A stretch of DNA of 64,000 nucleotides from Miscanthus floridulus. Its lineage: Eukaryota; Streptophyta; Magnoliopsida; Poales; Poaceae. A model generated the notes under the pieces. It was not told the origin of the DNA and did not search any database. It saw nothing but the letters and a program-made list of their open reading frames with translations. The stretch spans positions 103,154,320 through 103,218,319 of the forward strand of contig NC_089584.1 of the NCBI RefSeq assembly GCF_019320115.1, given 5' to 3'. The position numbers and the translations under genes were made by a program. Of this stretch, positions 45,001 to 56,179 are shown piece after piece (position 1 is the stretch's first letter; every line of letters starts with the position of its first letter).

Positions 45001-46936
45001 TTTTGATTTTGGTCTGTATATCAGGTGCTCCTGCCGACAGCTTCTCAATTACCTGTATCAAGCATAATTGTATTAACTGTTAAGACCAAAAGCAGCAAAA
45101 TGCATTCCTTTTGTAGCCAAAGGAAACAAGCAACCTCTTTCATAAAATTTAAACTTCTAAAGGCACTCTATATTACCAGACGATTTACGCCACTGTCAGG
45201 TCGCACTTCAAGGGCTGCTGCTTCAAACTCTTTTCCATACTTGCTTTTGAAATGCTTCCGAACATCTGCTAGTTCTGTGACATCCGAACACCGCATTGAT
45301 GCAAATATAACACTGGCTACTGCCTCCTTCAGATCAATTGGGCAAGTCCTAAATTTCAGGTAAATAAAACACATCAGAACATATTTAGTTGTGCAGAAAA
45401 AACATCCTACATAATGATGTGCTCCTACGAAAATTGTCATAAGGAAAAATAAATAAGTCTAATGAACTAAAGAAATCATTCCAGAATAAAATGGAAGTTA
45501 CATTACCACCTAATGTAGTGTGCTTCTATAACCTCAGATCAAGAAACAACACTATACAACTAAAATCACCGAACAGCAAATATAGGTTTGCATAATAGAA
45601 AGAAAAGGTTTGCCTTACTTCTGTGAGTCAATAATGGACAGACGTGCTACTATAAGTTCACAGTATACTTCAATCAAGTCATATGCTTGCATGAACTTCT
45701 CTTCCCTTATGACATGTTCAACCTGTGGGAGAGATAAAACAGAGCCAGTAAGAAATAGTGAGCTCTGTGCTCACATAGTACTATTAAGACACGTTACAAC
45801 TGTTGTCTGCGCACATTTCATCTGAACCCAAAACAATCTAGTCATGTTCTATGGCTTGTAAGTTGGAACCTAACAGAGTTTGCCTACCAGGACAGCAGTA
45901 CCAAAAGAAAGTTGGGTACAACTATAAATGCTTTTGCACAGACGTTTGCAGAAACAGGCATGCCAGAGTAATGGAACAAGTATAATCAGCTGACATTGGT
46001 TCTACATCGACCAGGAAAGAAAATCACACACTTATATCTGCGAGAATCCAATGCCCCATGGAACGTCGGCATTGAACACAGCAACACCAAAAACTCAATA
46101 TTCAGATGCATAAGCTCTCCCCCGCACAATAACCACCGGTGGACAAACTCAGGCTCCAGTGTACGTGCCGGCATGCTCAAGGAAAGCATAACACAGAATA
46201 TAACCAACACTAAAATGTTATCAAACAAGTCCCAATTGTCGAAAGTCATTGCAGTTCACAATGTAGCAAGATGGCTACATGTCCAACAATCACAAACCAC
46301 GGCCTATCTAGAAGTCGGAGCATGCGCATCCATCCCAAATTGCAGCCAATTTGACCATTTGCACACATATAAACAAACACCTAGCCTGCAACGGGCAACT
46401 AAGTAGTACTCAGCTCGAGGCCACAATGCTACAGCTTCAGAAGTCAAGTCCACGCGACACCCACGCATTATCGAACTCTAGAATTATACGAGGTCAACTG
46501 TGCTATCACGAGTGGGAGCCTGGGAGGCGCATCGAGTCAACTCCAACCAATGGGCGGGGGCGGGGCGGGGTGAAATGGCGAATGAGATGAACACCATTGG
46601 TGAGGAAGCCAAGCTACGGGGAAAAGCACGTACCCTGATGCGCGCGGTCATGTCCTGGTTGGCCTCGAGCAGCTGCGCGACATCGCGGCGCATCTGGCGT
46701 ACCTGCACCTCCTTGCGATTCCGCAGCAGCTTGATCCGGGCCACCACCATCCGCAGCGACGTCTTGCTGGGAAATCATTCATAGGAAAACAAACAAACAA
46801 ACAAACACAGCAACAAACGTTAGGTTGCCCATCCTCCGGCACCCCGGGAGCAACAGAGATCCATCTCTACTGACCACTTGTCGGGCTTGAAGCCCTTGTG
46901 CAGGACGCCGGAGAGCTTCCCCTTGCTCTTGTGCAT
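42078..46936 (-). CDS. IST1-domain protein (ESCRT-III regulator), long plant form
   Basis: Seven exons on the minus strand: 46936-46875, 46766-46634, 45722-45619, 45348-45177, 45052-44912, 44827-44467 and 44374-42078. All junctions are GT-AG and in phase; 1089 residues. Residues 1 to about 165 form the IST1 domain (FKPDKCKTSLRMVVARIKLL, VEHVIREEKFMQAYDLIEVY, CPIDLKEAVASVIFAS), which in yeast and animals binds ESCRT-III and Vps4 in multivesicular body sorting. The rest is a long, Ser/Pro/Gln-rich, probably disordered region with an Ala-rich stretch (AAQAAAESAEMASIAARAAAEL) and repeated ARRGVRSTMARN-like phrases. It ends PTDYDSFAAHFRSLR, a short conserved-looking tail. The C-terminal exon is 2.3 kb. 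The ATG at 46936 was chosen because the frame upstream is not IST1-like. The upstream intergenic space (46,937-48,498) is shared with the divergent KELP gene. Confidence 0.92.
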
Positions 46937-48498
46937 CTCCGCCTCTGCCGACCGCCGCGCGGCACGAACCTGTGTCCTCCGGCTCGATTCGAATCCAGCC
47001 AAATCCAACCGGCTCCGTGTGAGACAGTATCTACCTGCCAACCTCCACCTATGGTGGGAGCCTCCCTTTTGTCGCTGCGGTAGATTGGAATATGGAAAGA
47101 CTCGGGCTCTCACGCGGGACGGCGGGAGGGCGCGCGCTGCCGCCTGCCGCCTGCCGCCTGCCGCCAAGGGGAACCCAACAGGGGGAAGGAAGGAGGAGGA
47201 GACTTTTTTTTGCCGAGCGAAGCAATCGTATCGTTTTTTCGCTGGAAGTGGGGGATTCCGTGCGGGCGCTGCACGCGGCCTTCCTCGCCGCTTCGCTTCC
47301 GCGCTGTCGGTTGGGGCGCTGGCACAGTGGTGGATTGACCTTGACCGGCCGGCCGTGGCCTTGCACGAGCACGACGGGTTCGAGGCGCTCGCCGCTTGGG
47401 ACGTGACGCTTCAGTACAAACACGGTTTGGCGTGAATCTTCGTTTGACACGGTATGGCTTACACATCGTTTGGGAGCAGGGAAGTTTGGACTTCTGTTGC
47501 GAGCTAATTTTCCTGGTTGGGAGCAGGGAGCTTTGGAGTCCATAGGCCATAGCTTTTGTGTTTTGTGGATGGAAAAAGCGTGTAATGTGTTCGGCATTTC
47601 CTGCGTTCCCAAGTGTACGTGACCTATGGGACTTGTGCTTGTGGATTCTGAAATTTACGTTTGTTGATTGATGATCAGTAAGAAAACGATGTGTAAGTCG
47701 CGTTTGCAAGGCATGTCCATGGGCAGTTGGGCACGATTAAGGCTTCCAGATTCGCTACTCTTTAGCGGAAATTAAGCTGAATTCTATCTATTAAAATTTT
47801 CTTCTTTTCAGAGGAGAGTTTTATATAAAGTTGCCATTCTGAAGCCAAGATCCCAAATACTATACTAGGTAGATTCATGCCCTAATCAGGACAGGCGGGA
47901 TGATCGATCCCGTTGCTCTATTTAGATTTAATTAAAGGTCAATCGGGAGAGAGAACAACACGCTTAAATAAATATGGTAAATAAACGTACACGGTGCCTT
48001 ACCAACTACTAGACGGAAACACCAATCCATCACATGGACATGTAACAGAATCCAACAAACTGCCCGTAAGGCATTAAGGTTGCCAACTTGACAAATAATT
48101 GTAGTCCCTTCAATACTGACACCGGTGGAAGTGGAACCACAAAAATTTATAGAGACACGACATCTTCCGGTGCGTGCCTTCTATTATTAGCCGACGATGA
48201 AGACTGCACACAAAAAAATGCAAATGCTAATATTTTTATTTGGGAAGAAAAAATGGGTTGAGTTGAGCCTAACAAAGGCCCAAAAAGACATACGAAAGCC
48301 GAACAAACTAAAATGGATGGGCCGGCCCAAGATTCACAGCCGTACGACCGAACCGTCACCCGTAGCCCACGAATCCGCTCGTCCTCCCCAAAACCTCTCG
48401 TTGGCGTCGCCCGTCGCACAGAGTCCAGCTGCGGTCAGGACTCTCCCCAACTCCGGCGAAGGGAGCAGGAGTGTTGGCGTCAGTTGGGCGTCGTCGCC
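46937..48498. promoter_or_regulatory. Divergent intergenic region between IST1-like and KELP genes
   Basis: Holds a short tandem repeat of cctgccgcctgccgc type (about 47,140-47,164) near the IST1-like side and, near the KELP side, TGGGCC/GGCCCA site II-like motifs (about 48,277-48,330, for example aatgggccggccc in ggatgggccggcccaag). No separate gene was recognised in the overlapping GC-rich frames at 46,878-47,709. Confidence 0.45.
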
Positions 48499-51400
48499 AT
48501 GGACGAGGCAACCAAGAAGAAGGTGGAGGCTGCGGTGCTGGAGATCCTCCGGGGCTCCGATATGGAGTCCGTAACGGAGTATAAGGTCCGCAAAGCCGCC
48601 GCCGACCGGCTCGGCATCGACCTCTCCATCCCCGACCGCAAGCTCTTCGTCCGCGGCGTCGTTGAGGAATATCTACGCTCACTCTCCTCCCAGGAGGAGG
48701 AGGAGGCGGAGGAGGGCGGCGCTGGCAGGGAGAGCAAGGACAAGGAACAGGAGGAGGAGGAAGAGGAGGAAGATGAGGAGGAGGAGGGTAAGGGCGGCGG
48801 GAAGAGAGAGTACGACGACCAAGGAGACCTTATCCTGTGCCGCGTGAGTTCCTTCTCCCGTACCTCTCATCTCGCGCTTGTTCGATCGATCCAGATTACT
48901 AGGGTTTTGGGTTTTGTGGCATGATGTGATTTGTGCGTGCAGCTGTCGAGCAAGAGGAGGGTGACTCTGTCGGAGTTCAAGGGCAGGTCGCTGGTGTCCA
49001 TCCGCGAGTTCTACGTGAAGGACGGCAAGGAGATGCCCTCCGCCAAAGGTGTGCTACGGGCTATAGACATTTTGTGCACAATGTTTGATGCTTTTTCATA
49101 CCAACCAATGCAAATTAAATCTAAATGAAGTAACCCTTGTGCACGATGAATTAAAATTAAAATATTATATCTATCATAATCCTTTTTCACAACCGTGCCT
49201 TTGGCATGTTTTTCATTAGGAGAAAATTAGAGATACTAAATAACCAGAAAGTCCAATTGGACAGCCAAGGCTTGCACAAGACCAGACCAAGATCTACTCC
49301 ACAATAGTCTCCAACTATATGAAATATTTACGACGGTTCTGAATCAACAAACAAGGCCCGGAGCGCCACTAAGGATCTGTACCCAGCCATGATCCATTGC
49401 TCGGCTTCCTCAGAAATATCACTGGTGATCCGAGGCACTGATCTCCATTGAATTCCAAAAACCATCCATCATAATCCATTTATCAAATGTTCTTAATTAC
49501 ATCATTTCATACAAAATTATGACTGTAACAATGCACATGTCAACACCTAGTTCATGCCAAAGTATGTACCATTTGCTACAAACACTTATGTAGTCAGACA
49601 CAAAAGAAATGTCAAAGCATTATTGATACACGAAGTCCAATGTGCGCTTCACGATCACATTCCATCTATCAGGGCTAACAAACAGTAAAATACTTCATGA
49701 TTACGTTCCATCTATCAGGGCTAACTAAAGATAAAAGCAAAACACTTTTATCCATCATGCTCTAACAATCAATCCCTTTAGCCTTCTAAACAAGGGTATA
49801 CATTGTTTTGCCGGTTAGTTGCCCTCTGGTGCCACTCAATGCAGTTCCTGAGCTCCAGTAGGGTATCGAGACCTCCAAGCATCTTGTCACTAATAACAGA
49901 GAACGTGAAAATAAACCCGATGAACCAGCAGACTAAAACATCTCTATGCACTTGGTTAAATTCACCAACAAAATTGGCTGCAGCCTTCATTAAGTCTGAA
50001 GCTGAATTCCCATCGATACAATTTCTCAGAACAATAATATTAAAAAAGGAGTACAAGAAAGGTTGGCATAGCACCTCCATGGACTCTTCCCCATTCCAGT
50101 CACCTTTGAAGTGAGTTTAGAATCTAATATTATTAGTCATGGTGTGTGTGATGCTTCATTCCAAGTCCTCAGAACAGAAGAAGTTTCAGTTCACTTTTTT
50201 TTGTCCAACCACAAACACAATATCTAAGTCTAGAAGAATTGAGATATTTATATTTGCCATTTATGTATTGTCTTTACTCTTTATTGAAAAATGTCCATCA
50301 AGGAGTACCCCTGTTATCTTCAAAATGTAGATGCAAGATTTACCTTCCGGGACAGTGTGGTATAATTGGGAAGTCGGATCGCGCCTGCCTTTCCTGCTGC
50401 TGAAAAGAAGGGTTGGACACAGATTCAGTATATTAGTAACATTCAGACTTAACTGGACACAGATTCAGACTTAGCCCATATTTGACAGGTCCCTTCAACC
50501 TGAAATCATTGGGTTTAGCTACAAATGATTAGCGAAAGCAGAATCAATAAAAACAAACTGTTCCACCTCTCAATATTATATGGAGTGACAATTTTAGCAT
50601 AAGTCAGGTTCAAAGCAATACTCCATGGTATCCCCAATTCATCATATTTATGTTTGGATCTGGTGGGATTACAGTATGGCTGAGAAATCAACACTCTTGC
50701 ACATTAAGTTTCCTCTAACCCGGCCTTCTTTAGGTTTCATCCTGCTGCAAATTGATTTAATTGGCCTTCTAGAACGCTGTGTGGCCTGAGCATTTCAAGA
50801 AAAGATAATTAAAGATTAGTTAAAATTATCCTGATATCCATAGGTTTTATACATGCAAAATAATATTTTGTACCTCTGCAACTAAGAGATTCATCAAAAG
50901 CAGGATCATGTTTACACCAGCCACCACCACTGCCACGCCATCACAATTCTCGTAGTCTTCACCTATCAATTTCTTTCGGTAATTTTACATGTCCGAAATG
51001 TATCAACCCCATTTATTCTTTCTAGGCTGCAGTCTAGAGTAAGGAGAAGATGATAAACATATACAAACTAACTTATATAAGCATATGAAGATACACCATT
51101 TAAATAGAGAGGTGCACACAATGTGTTGAAATTCAACCCTGATGTGAGGAGCATTTGACTGGTAGACAGAATTTCTAGCGATTTCACAGTTCACATCAGC
51201 TCAGCTTCCAAAGGGCACTACTCCATGAGGTAGCAGGCATTTCTACCTGCAACTGTAGCTGGTTGAGCATCGTCCTTGAGGTAGTGGGCATCATCGGAGC
51301 ACTTGACCACGAACACTCCATGTTGCAACACAGAAGGAGCAGGAGCCACCCAGCAACCACCTGCACCCAGTGACAGCCCACTGTTGCCATCGTGCCTATC

Positions 51401-53117
51401 CTCTCCTTACCTCAAACCACCATTACAGGCATACATTTTACAAATCATGTGACTCCGCCAGCCTGCACTAGTAGAGAAACGACCTTTCATCCATGGCCAA
51501 AAAGTATTTAGTCTCGGTATAAAATTGCAACCGTGACTAAAGGGAGGACTGGGACCTTTAGTCTCAGTTTGTAATACAAACTGGGACCAATTCCACCCTT
51601 TAGTCCCGGTTGTAATGGAAACCAAGGCGTGTCAGTGCGGGAAGCTTTAGTCCCAGTTTGAGACACGAACCCGGACTAAAAGTGTGACGTTTAGTCCATG
51701 TTTCAGGCACGAGACTAAACCTTTAGTCTCGGTTTGTGTCTCAAACCCGGACTAAAAGTGCCTCCAGAGTGAATTTAAAAGGAAAGCATATCTTATCTAA
51801 GTCAGATGTGTGGTGGAGTTGAGATGGCAACGTGTGCAAGGGTTGAAATGGGACGTCTTGAGTTCGAATCTCCACACCCGCACCTTTTTTTCACCCAATA
51901 AACTAAAAATAGAGACCTTTAGTCCCGATTTCATAGTCCTAGTTAGTCCCGGTTTCCATAACCGGGACTAAAGGGGGTTGGGAACCGGGACTAAAGCTGC
52001 TTTCTCTACTAGTGCTGCATCCCTATACTCAAAATCATGGTTTTACTAAAAATCAAAAGATAGTAGGTGGATAAAGGAAGGAGGTGTTCTAGAAGGGCTT
52101 TGTCGCTGTCCAAGGGCACTGCTATAGGGTCGCTGCTGCCGTGCAAGGTGCAAGGCAAAGAGACAGGGCAAATGGTAGTCAAGGTCCAACCGACTGACCC
52201 AGGCAGAATACAGCACGCGGGATTTCCAGGTGGGATTGGGGACCGGCGACAATAGAATCACCTCCACCTCCGCCTCCACGGCAACCAGTCCTCCCCCTCC
52301 GCGGCCACCTTGTCACTTAGCTCCACCCTGGTGTCATCCCCTCCCTACTCCCCCTCAACCATCTCCACCAACCTGGCCCGTATCTATGCCTAGAGGTTTG
52401 GGTATCTCGAGCGGCGGGTAGTAGGCGGCGGCGTATCCCATGGGGCCAGAGTAGCGGGCGCGGTCGGCTGCGGGGCGGAGGCGTGGGTGGGTGCTGCCGT
52501 CACTGAGTGAGGCGCGGTAGGTGGCGTGGCAGAGGCGCGAGCGGGTACAACCATCACGGAGGCGGGTTCGGCAGGAGGCAAAGGTGGAGCCGTGGAGGGC
52601 TGGAGGCACGAGCAGGAGGTAAGGCAGGAGCGATAGAGCGAGGAAGGGGATTCACGGATGAGGGAGGGACTCAAGGGCCCACCTGTCGGTGCCAATAGAC
52701 GTGGGCGATGGATGAAGAGTGATCGGAAGCACTGCAAATGTTTTAAGTAGGAGAGAATTTAGAACTGAATAGCAATATCGACATGAGGTCATTTTTTCAG
52801 TGTTGTCTGTGTTGTCATTTACCTGTGGCTATTACGTATCCATATTTTCGTAAACGTTGGGTTTATTTATAGAGAAACACTGCAAATACAACAATTAACT
52901 TTTCAACCGGTCACTGCGTAGGGTAACCTTTTCATTTCTTTGTTTTATGTTGTGGTGTGCTTGTTTTCGTGTGTCGTTGTTTATCTCCTTTCTTCCCTTT
53001 TTTACGTACATTTTTCCTGGTGCAGGTATTAGTCTGACGATGGAGCAGTGGGAAGCATTTTGCAATGCTGTACCTGCAATAGAGGATGCCATCAAAAAGC
53101 TTGAAGATTCAGACTGA
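48499..53117 (+). CDS. KELP: Transcriptional coactivator KELP (PC4/SUB1 family)
   Basis: Three exons: 48499-48843, 48943-49048 and 53026-53117, giving 180 residues. The start [20 protein letters not shown] and the following helix match the KELP-type N-terminal DEK_C-like domain (to about residue 60). A Glu/Asp-rich acidic stretch spans about residues 66-105. The C-terminal PC4 domain includes [36 protein letters not shown] and [15 protein letters not shown] proteins bind single-stranded DNA as dimers and act as RNA polymerase II coactivators in the nucleus. The first ATG of the family-like sequence was used, although the frame is open further upstream. Intron 2 is 3,977 bases and contains a CACTA-type MITE; the PC4 domain is split across it. 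Confidence 0.93.
49049..53025 (+). other. Long intron 2 of KELP
   Basis: Apart from the CACTA-type MITE at 51,466-52,014, it holds low-complexity GC-rich sequence (52,240-52,700) and frames on both strands at 49,778-50,114 that are not recognised. These could be a captured gene fragment but show no splice or domain evidence. Confidence 0.6.
51466..52014. mobile_element. CACTA-type MITE in KELP intron 2
   Basis: CACTAGTAGAGAAA and TTTCTCTACTAGTG are perfect inverted ends with ctg on both sides (51,463-51,465 and 52,015-52,017), the 3-base CACTA duplication. The subterminal parts carry many copies of GGGACTAAAG / CTTTAGTCCC in both orientations. The middle (about 51,797-51,885) carries a tRNA-like stretch. 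549 bases. Confidence 0.9.
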
Positions 53118-53998
53118 GAGCCTCTTCTTTTGCCTGTATCAAATCAAAAAGCCTATTTCTGACCCGTAACGAGGGCCATATGTGGCTTGTAAGAGCTTCA
53201 AGTTCTGTAAAAGGTTTCACTTGTGCCATGTGTAGGATGTAGACGACTATATACAGTTCGGAATATTTGCTACTAACAAGTAATGCACCATTATGGTGGC
53301 CTGGAGTTCCCATGCTATGTGATAACCGGGAATGTGTCCTAGCAAGGTCATGAAGTTTTTTCTCCAGTTTTTTCCATCATATGTTTATGTGCTGCCGATA
53401 TTGGAAAGGCTGACATGAACAATACTGAGGTTTTGTTCTTCTACATTATGTTCATGCAATCTCTGATTGCCTTCCGAGGCGTTCAGGCTCTCCATTGTAC
53501 ACCGAAAATTCGTAAACGGATTCGGTTAAGACAGCTGGGCGTGATCTACTGTATATAGGTCGCTGTAGCAGGGCCCTCTGAATTACAAACAAGTTCGGTA
53601 GTGTTCCATGTCAGCACATGGGCTTTAAGTTTTGCTCTCTGGTGTGGCAAGAGTGACAGCAACACAAGCCACCCTTCAGAAAAGCCGCCTTCCCGTTCGT
53701 GTTGCATGTGTCACATGTCTCTATCACGTTGAGTCACAGGTGCAGCTAACATAACCTCTCGTGGATTGAAATTAATATCCAACCGATTATCTTATCTGCA
53801 ACCTCTCTCGTCACTACAAGAGCTTCATGTCATGTTTCGTCAGCCATGGCAGTGTCCAGTTTATTTAGCTCTAAGCAATCTTGTTCTTTTTGAAAGGAAA
53901 AAAGAGAGGCTACTTAGCATTTAGCGAGATGCGTGAGTAGACGTGCGAACAACTATGATAATTTATCAACTACTAGTAAGCATTTTGCCAATGCCACG
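53118..53998. other. 3' flank of KELP, no gene recognised
   Basis: Contains the KELP 3' UTR and mixed intergenic sequence up to the first base of the Gypsy LTR. Nothing else was identified. Confidence 0.4.
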
Positions 53999-54180
53999 TG
54001 ACACCCTAAAATTTGAACTTCTAAAATAGGAGTAAAACGATTTATTTTGGTATTTTATGTGCTCATGAAAATGTAGATAAACAATTTTTTTACCAAATTA
54101 AAATATATTATAAGGTTTAGCAACTTGTTGTGCATAGTGCATAAAGTTTATTGTGATGAGTGGTGTTGATCCAAAACTCC
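53999..54180 (+). repeat. Gypsy 5' LTR, first part
   Basis: Left part of the interrupted LTR; the last five bases, actcc, are one copy of the Copia target duplication. Confidence 0.7.
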
Positions 54181-55764
54181 TGAAAGGATCAAAATGCTCC
54201 AGAGAGGGGCTGAATTGGGCTAATTCTAAATTTTTTGCAATAATTAAGCCCTACACTTAGCTTATTTCACCCCTTGCGTCTAGAATGTGTTTCTATTGTT
54301 CTACCGTATAAAAGTTTTGCATCCCAGGTTCCAATCCTACTCTAGCATGGCAATTCTAGGAATATAAAGACATGAAATGAATTGCTCAAATGTAAATGCT
54401 CAAAATAAAGAGAGAAAAATGAGCGCGGAGATGTTTTCCCGAGGTATCGGAGAGTCGTCACTCCCCACTAGTCCTCGTTGAAGCACCCGCGCAAGGGTGT
54501 AGCTCCTCCTTATCCACGCAAGGATCAAGTGCACTCTATGGGCTGATTCTTTGACACTCCATCACAGTGAATCGCCCACAACCGCTCACAACATGACTTG
54601 GGTCATCCACAAGCTCCGCCGGATGATCACCAACCTCCCAACCACCACCGAGCCATCTAGGTGATGGCGATCACCAAGAGTAATAAGCATAAACTCTCAC
54701 TTAACCAAGACAAACCTAATGAGAAAGATGGATGCACACTTGCTACTCCCTATGCACTAGTAAGGTCCTTAATCTTGGATTATCAACTCTTAATCACCAC
54801 ACTAGGCTCTTGCTCTCCCTTGCACTCCAAAGGCGTTTCACAACTGAACAATTGGGCAAGACACCTCAAATGTACGAGTGAGATATGTATTTATATCCCC
54901 CATTCAAAACATAACGGTTGAGGTTCAACTCAGCAAGTATCAGGATGATCGGACGCTCCGGTCAAGGTGACCGGACGCACCGGTCAGTGTAATACGTCAG
55001 CGTGTCAGAAAGAGCCGTTTGCTCTTACCAGACTTTGGCCTACGTCCGGTTAGCACCCATCGGACGCATCCGGTCATCAAAAACCCTCTCTGGAATCTTA
55101 GTGTTGTTGATCGGACGCTGGCACCCAAAGTCCGGTCATTTCTCTGTTCAGCGTCTGGTCCGTGGTCAACAGCCTGTCCACACTGCTACAGATATGGCTA
55201 GCGTCGCGTCCGGTGAGCACTGGTGTCCAGTGTCTGGTCGCACTTTGACTGCTACTGCCGATCAAATGAACTGACTGGACTCTCCAAGCTGTGTTCGGTC
55301 ACAACCAAACCAGCGTCCGGTCAATTATTTGACTCTCCATTTACTTTCAATTCGAAATTCTTTGTGAATGAAGTTCACTTCTATCGATCTTAGGGCTATT
55401 TCTGAGCTACCTAGTACTAAGTTTGACAAGTGTGCACCACACCTAATCCATTAGACTCACCTAGGTTAAGCTACTAGTCCATACCCCCTTAATAGTATGG
55501 CCAAAAGAAAAATAAAGTCCTAAACTACTCTAAGTATCTCTCCAACATCAAATGACACTTAGAACTAGTCCGTCCTTAACCTTGTCGTCCATCCTTTGAA
55601 AACTGAAACAATTTCCATCGACAGAGGCATGCCAATCATGATTGCCTAATCAATTTCTATTATCATGACATAACTCAAATTGCCTCTGCAAAACACACGT
55701 TAGGTATAGTAATATTGTGTCATCATTAATCACCAAAACCCAACTGGGGGTCTAGATGCTTTCA
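54181..55764 (-). repeat. Copia 3' LTR (complete, 1584 bases)
   Basis: TGAAAG...CTTTCA ends. Its outer 85 bases (55,680-55,764) are repeated at 60,919-61,007. The middle carries many short GGACGC / CCGGTC motifs. Confidence 0.85.
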
Positions 55765-56179
55765 ATCTCTTCATTTTTTGTGATTGATGACAACACAACC
55801 TCGAGTATGTAAAATAGATGGGTGAGGTTTTCAACATGCTTGGTTCATATAAGCTTTTGACAATAAGAACAAAAGGATTAGGCATGCTTATATGACCTAA
55901 GCCAACATGGTGTACTCAAAAGATATGAATTAAGTATGAGTACATGAAGTAAAACTCATTTGAATTGGAGTAAAACGTGAAAGCAAAGCCAATAAGCATA
56001 ACCAAGTGACATGACATATATAAAACAATGTAGAGAGCACACATGCCACATAAGTCTCACCATCACATGTATATAATACAATGCATGAAAGTAAACATGA
56101 ATGCATGAAGTATCACCCACGAAAGACCAAAAGAATCGAGTCCATCTCACACACTCCCCCTAAATCTAACATACACGGT

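Noticed and set aside
46878..47709. GC-rich overlapping frames upstream of the IST1-like gene
   Set aside because: Several overlapping frames on both strands with tandem-repeat composition; none recognised.
51797..51885. Functional tRNA gene
   Set aside because: B-box-like sequence is present, but the anticodon arm and 5-base T stem are not convincing and it lies inside a transposon; kept only as a finding.
53765..53998. Gypsy left flank searched for the target duplication
   Set aside because: The five bases before the LTR (ccacg) cannot be confirmed because the right end of the element lies outside the window.
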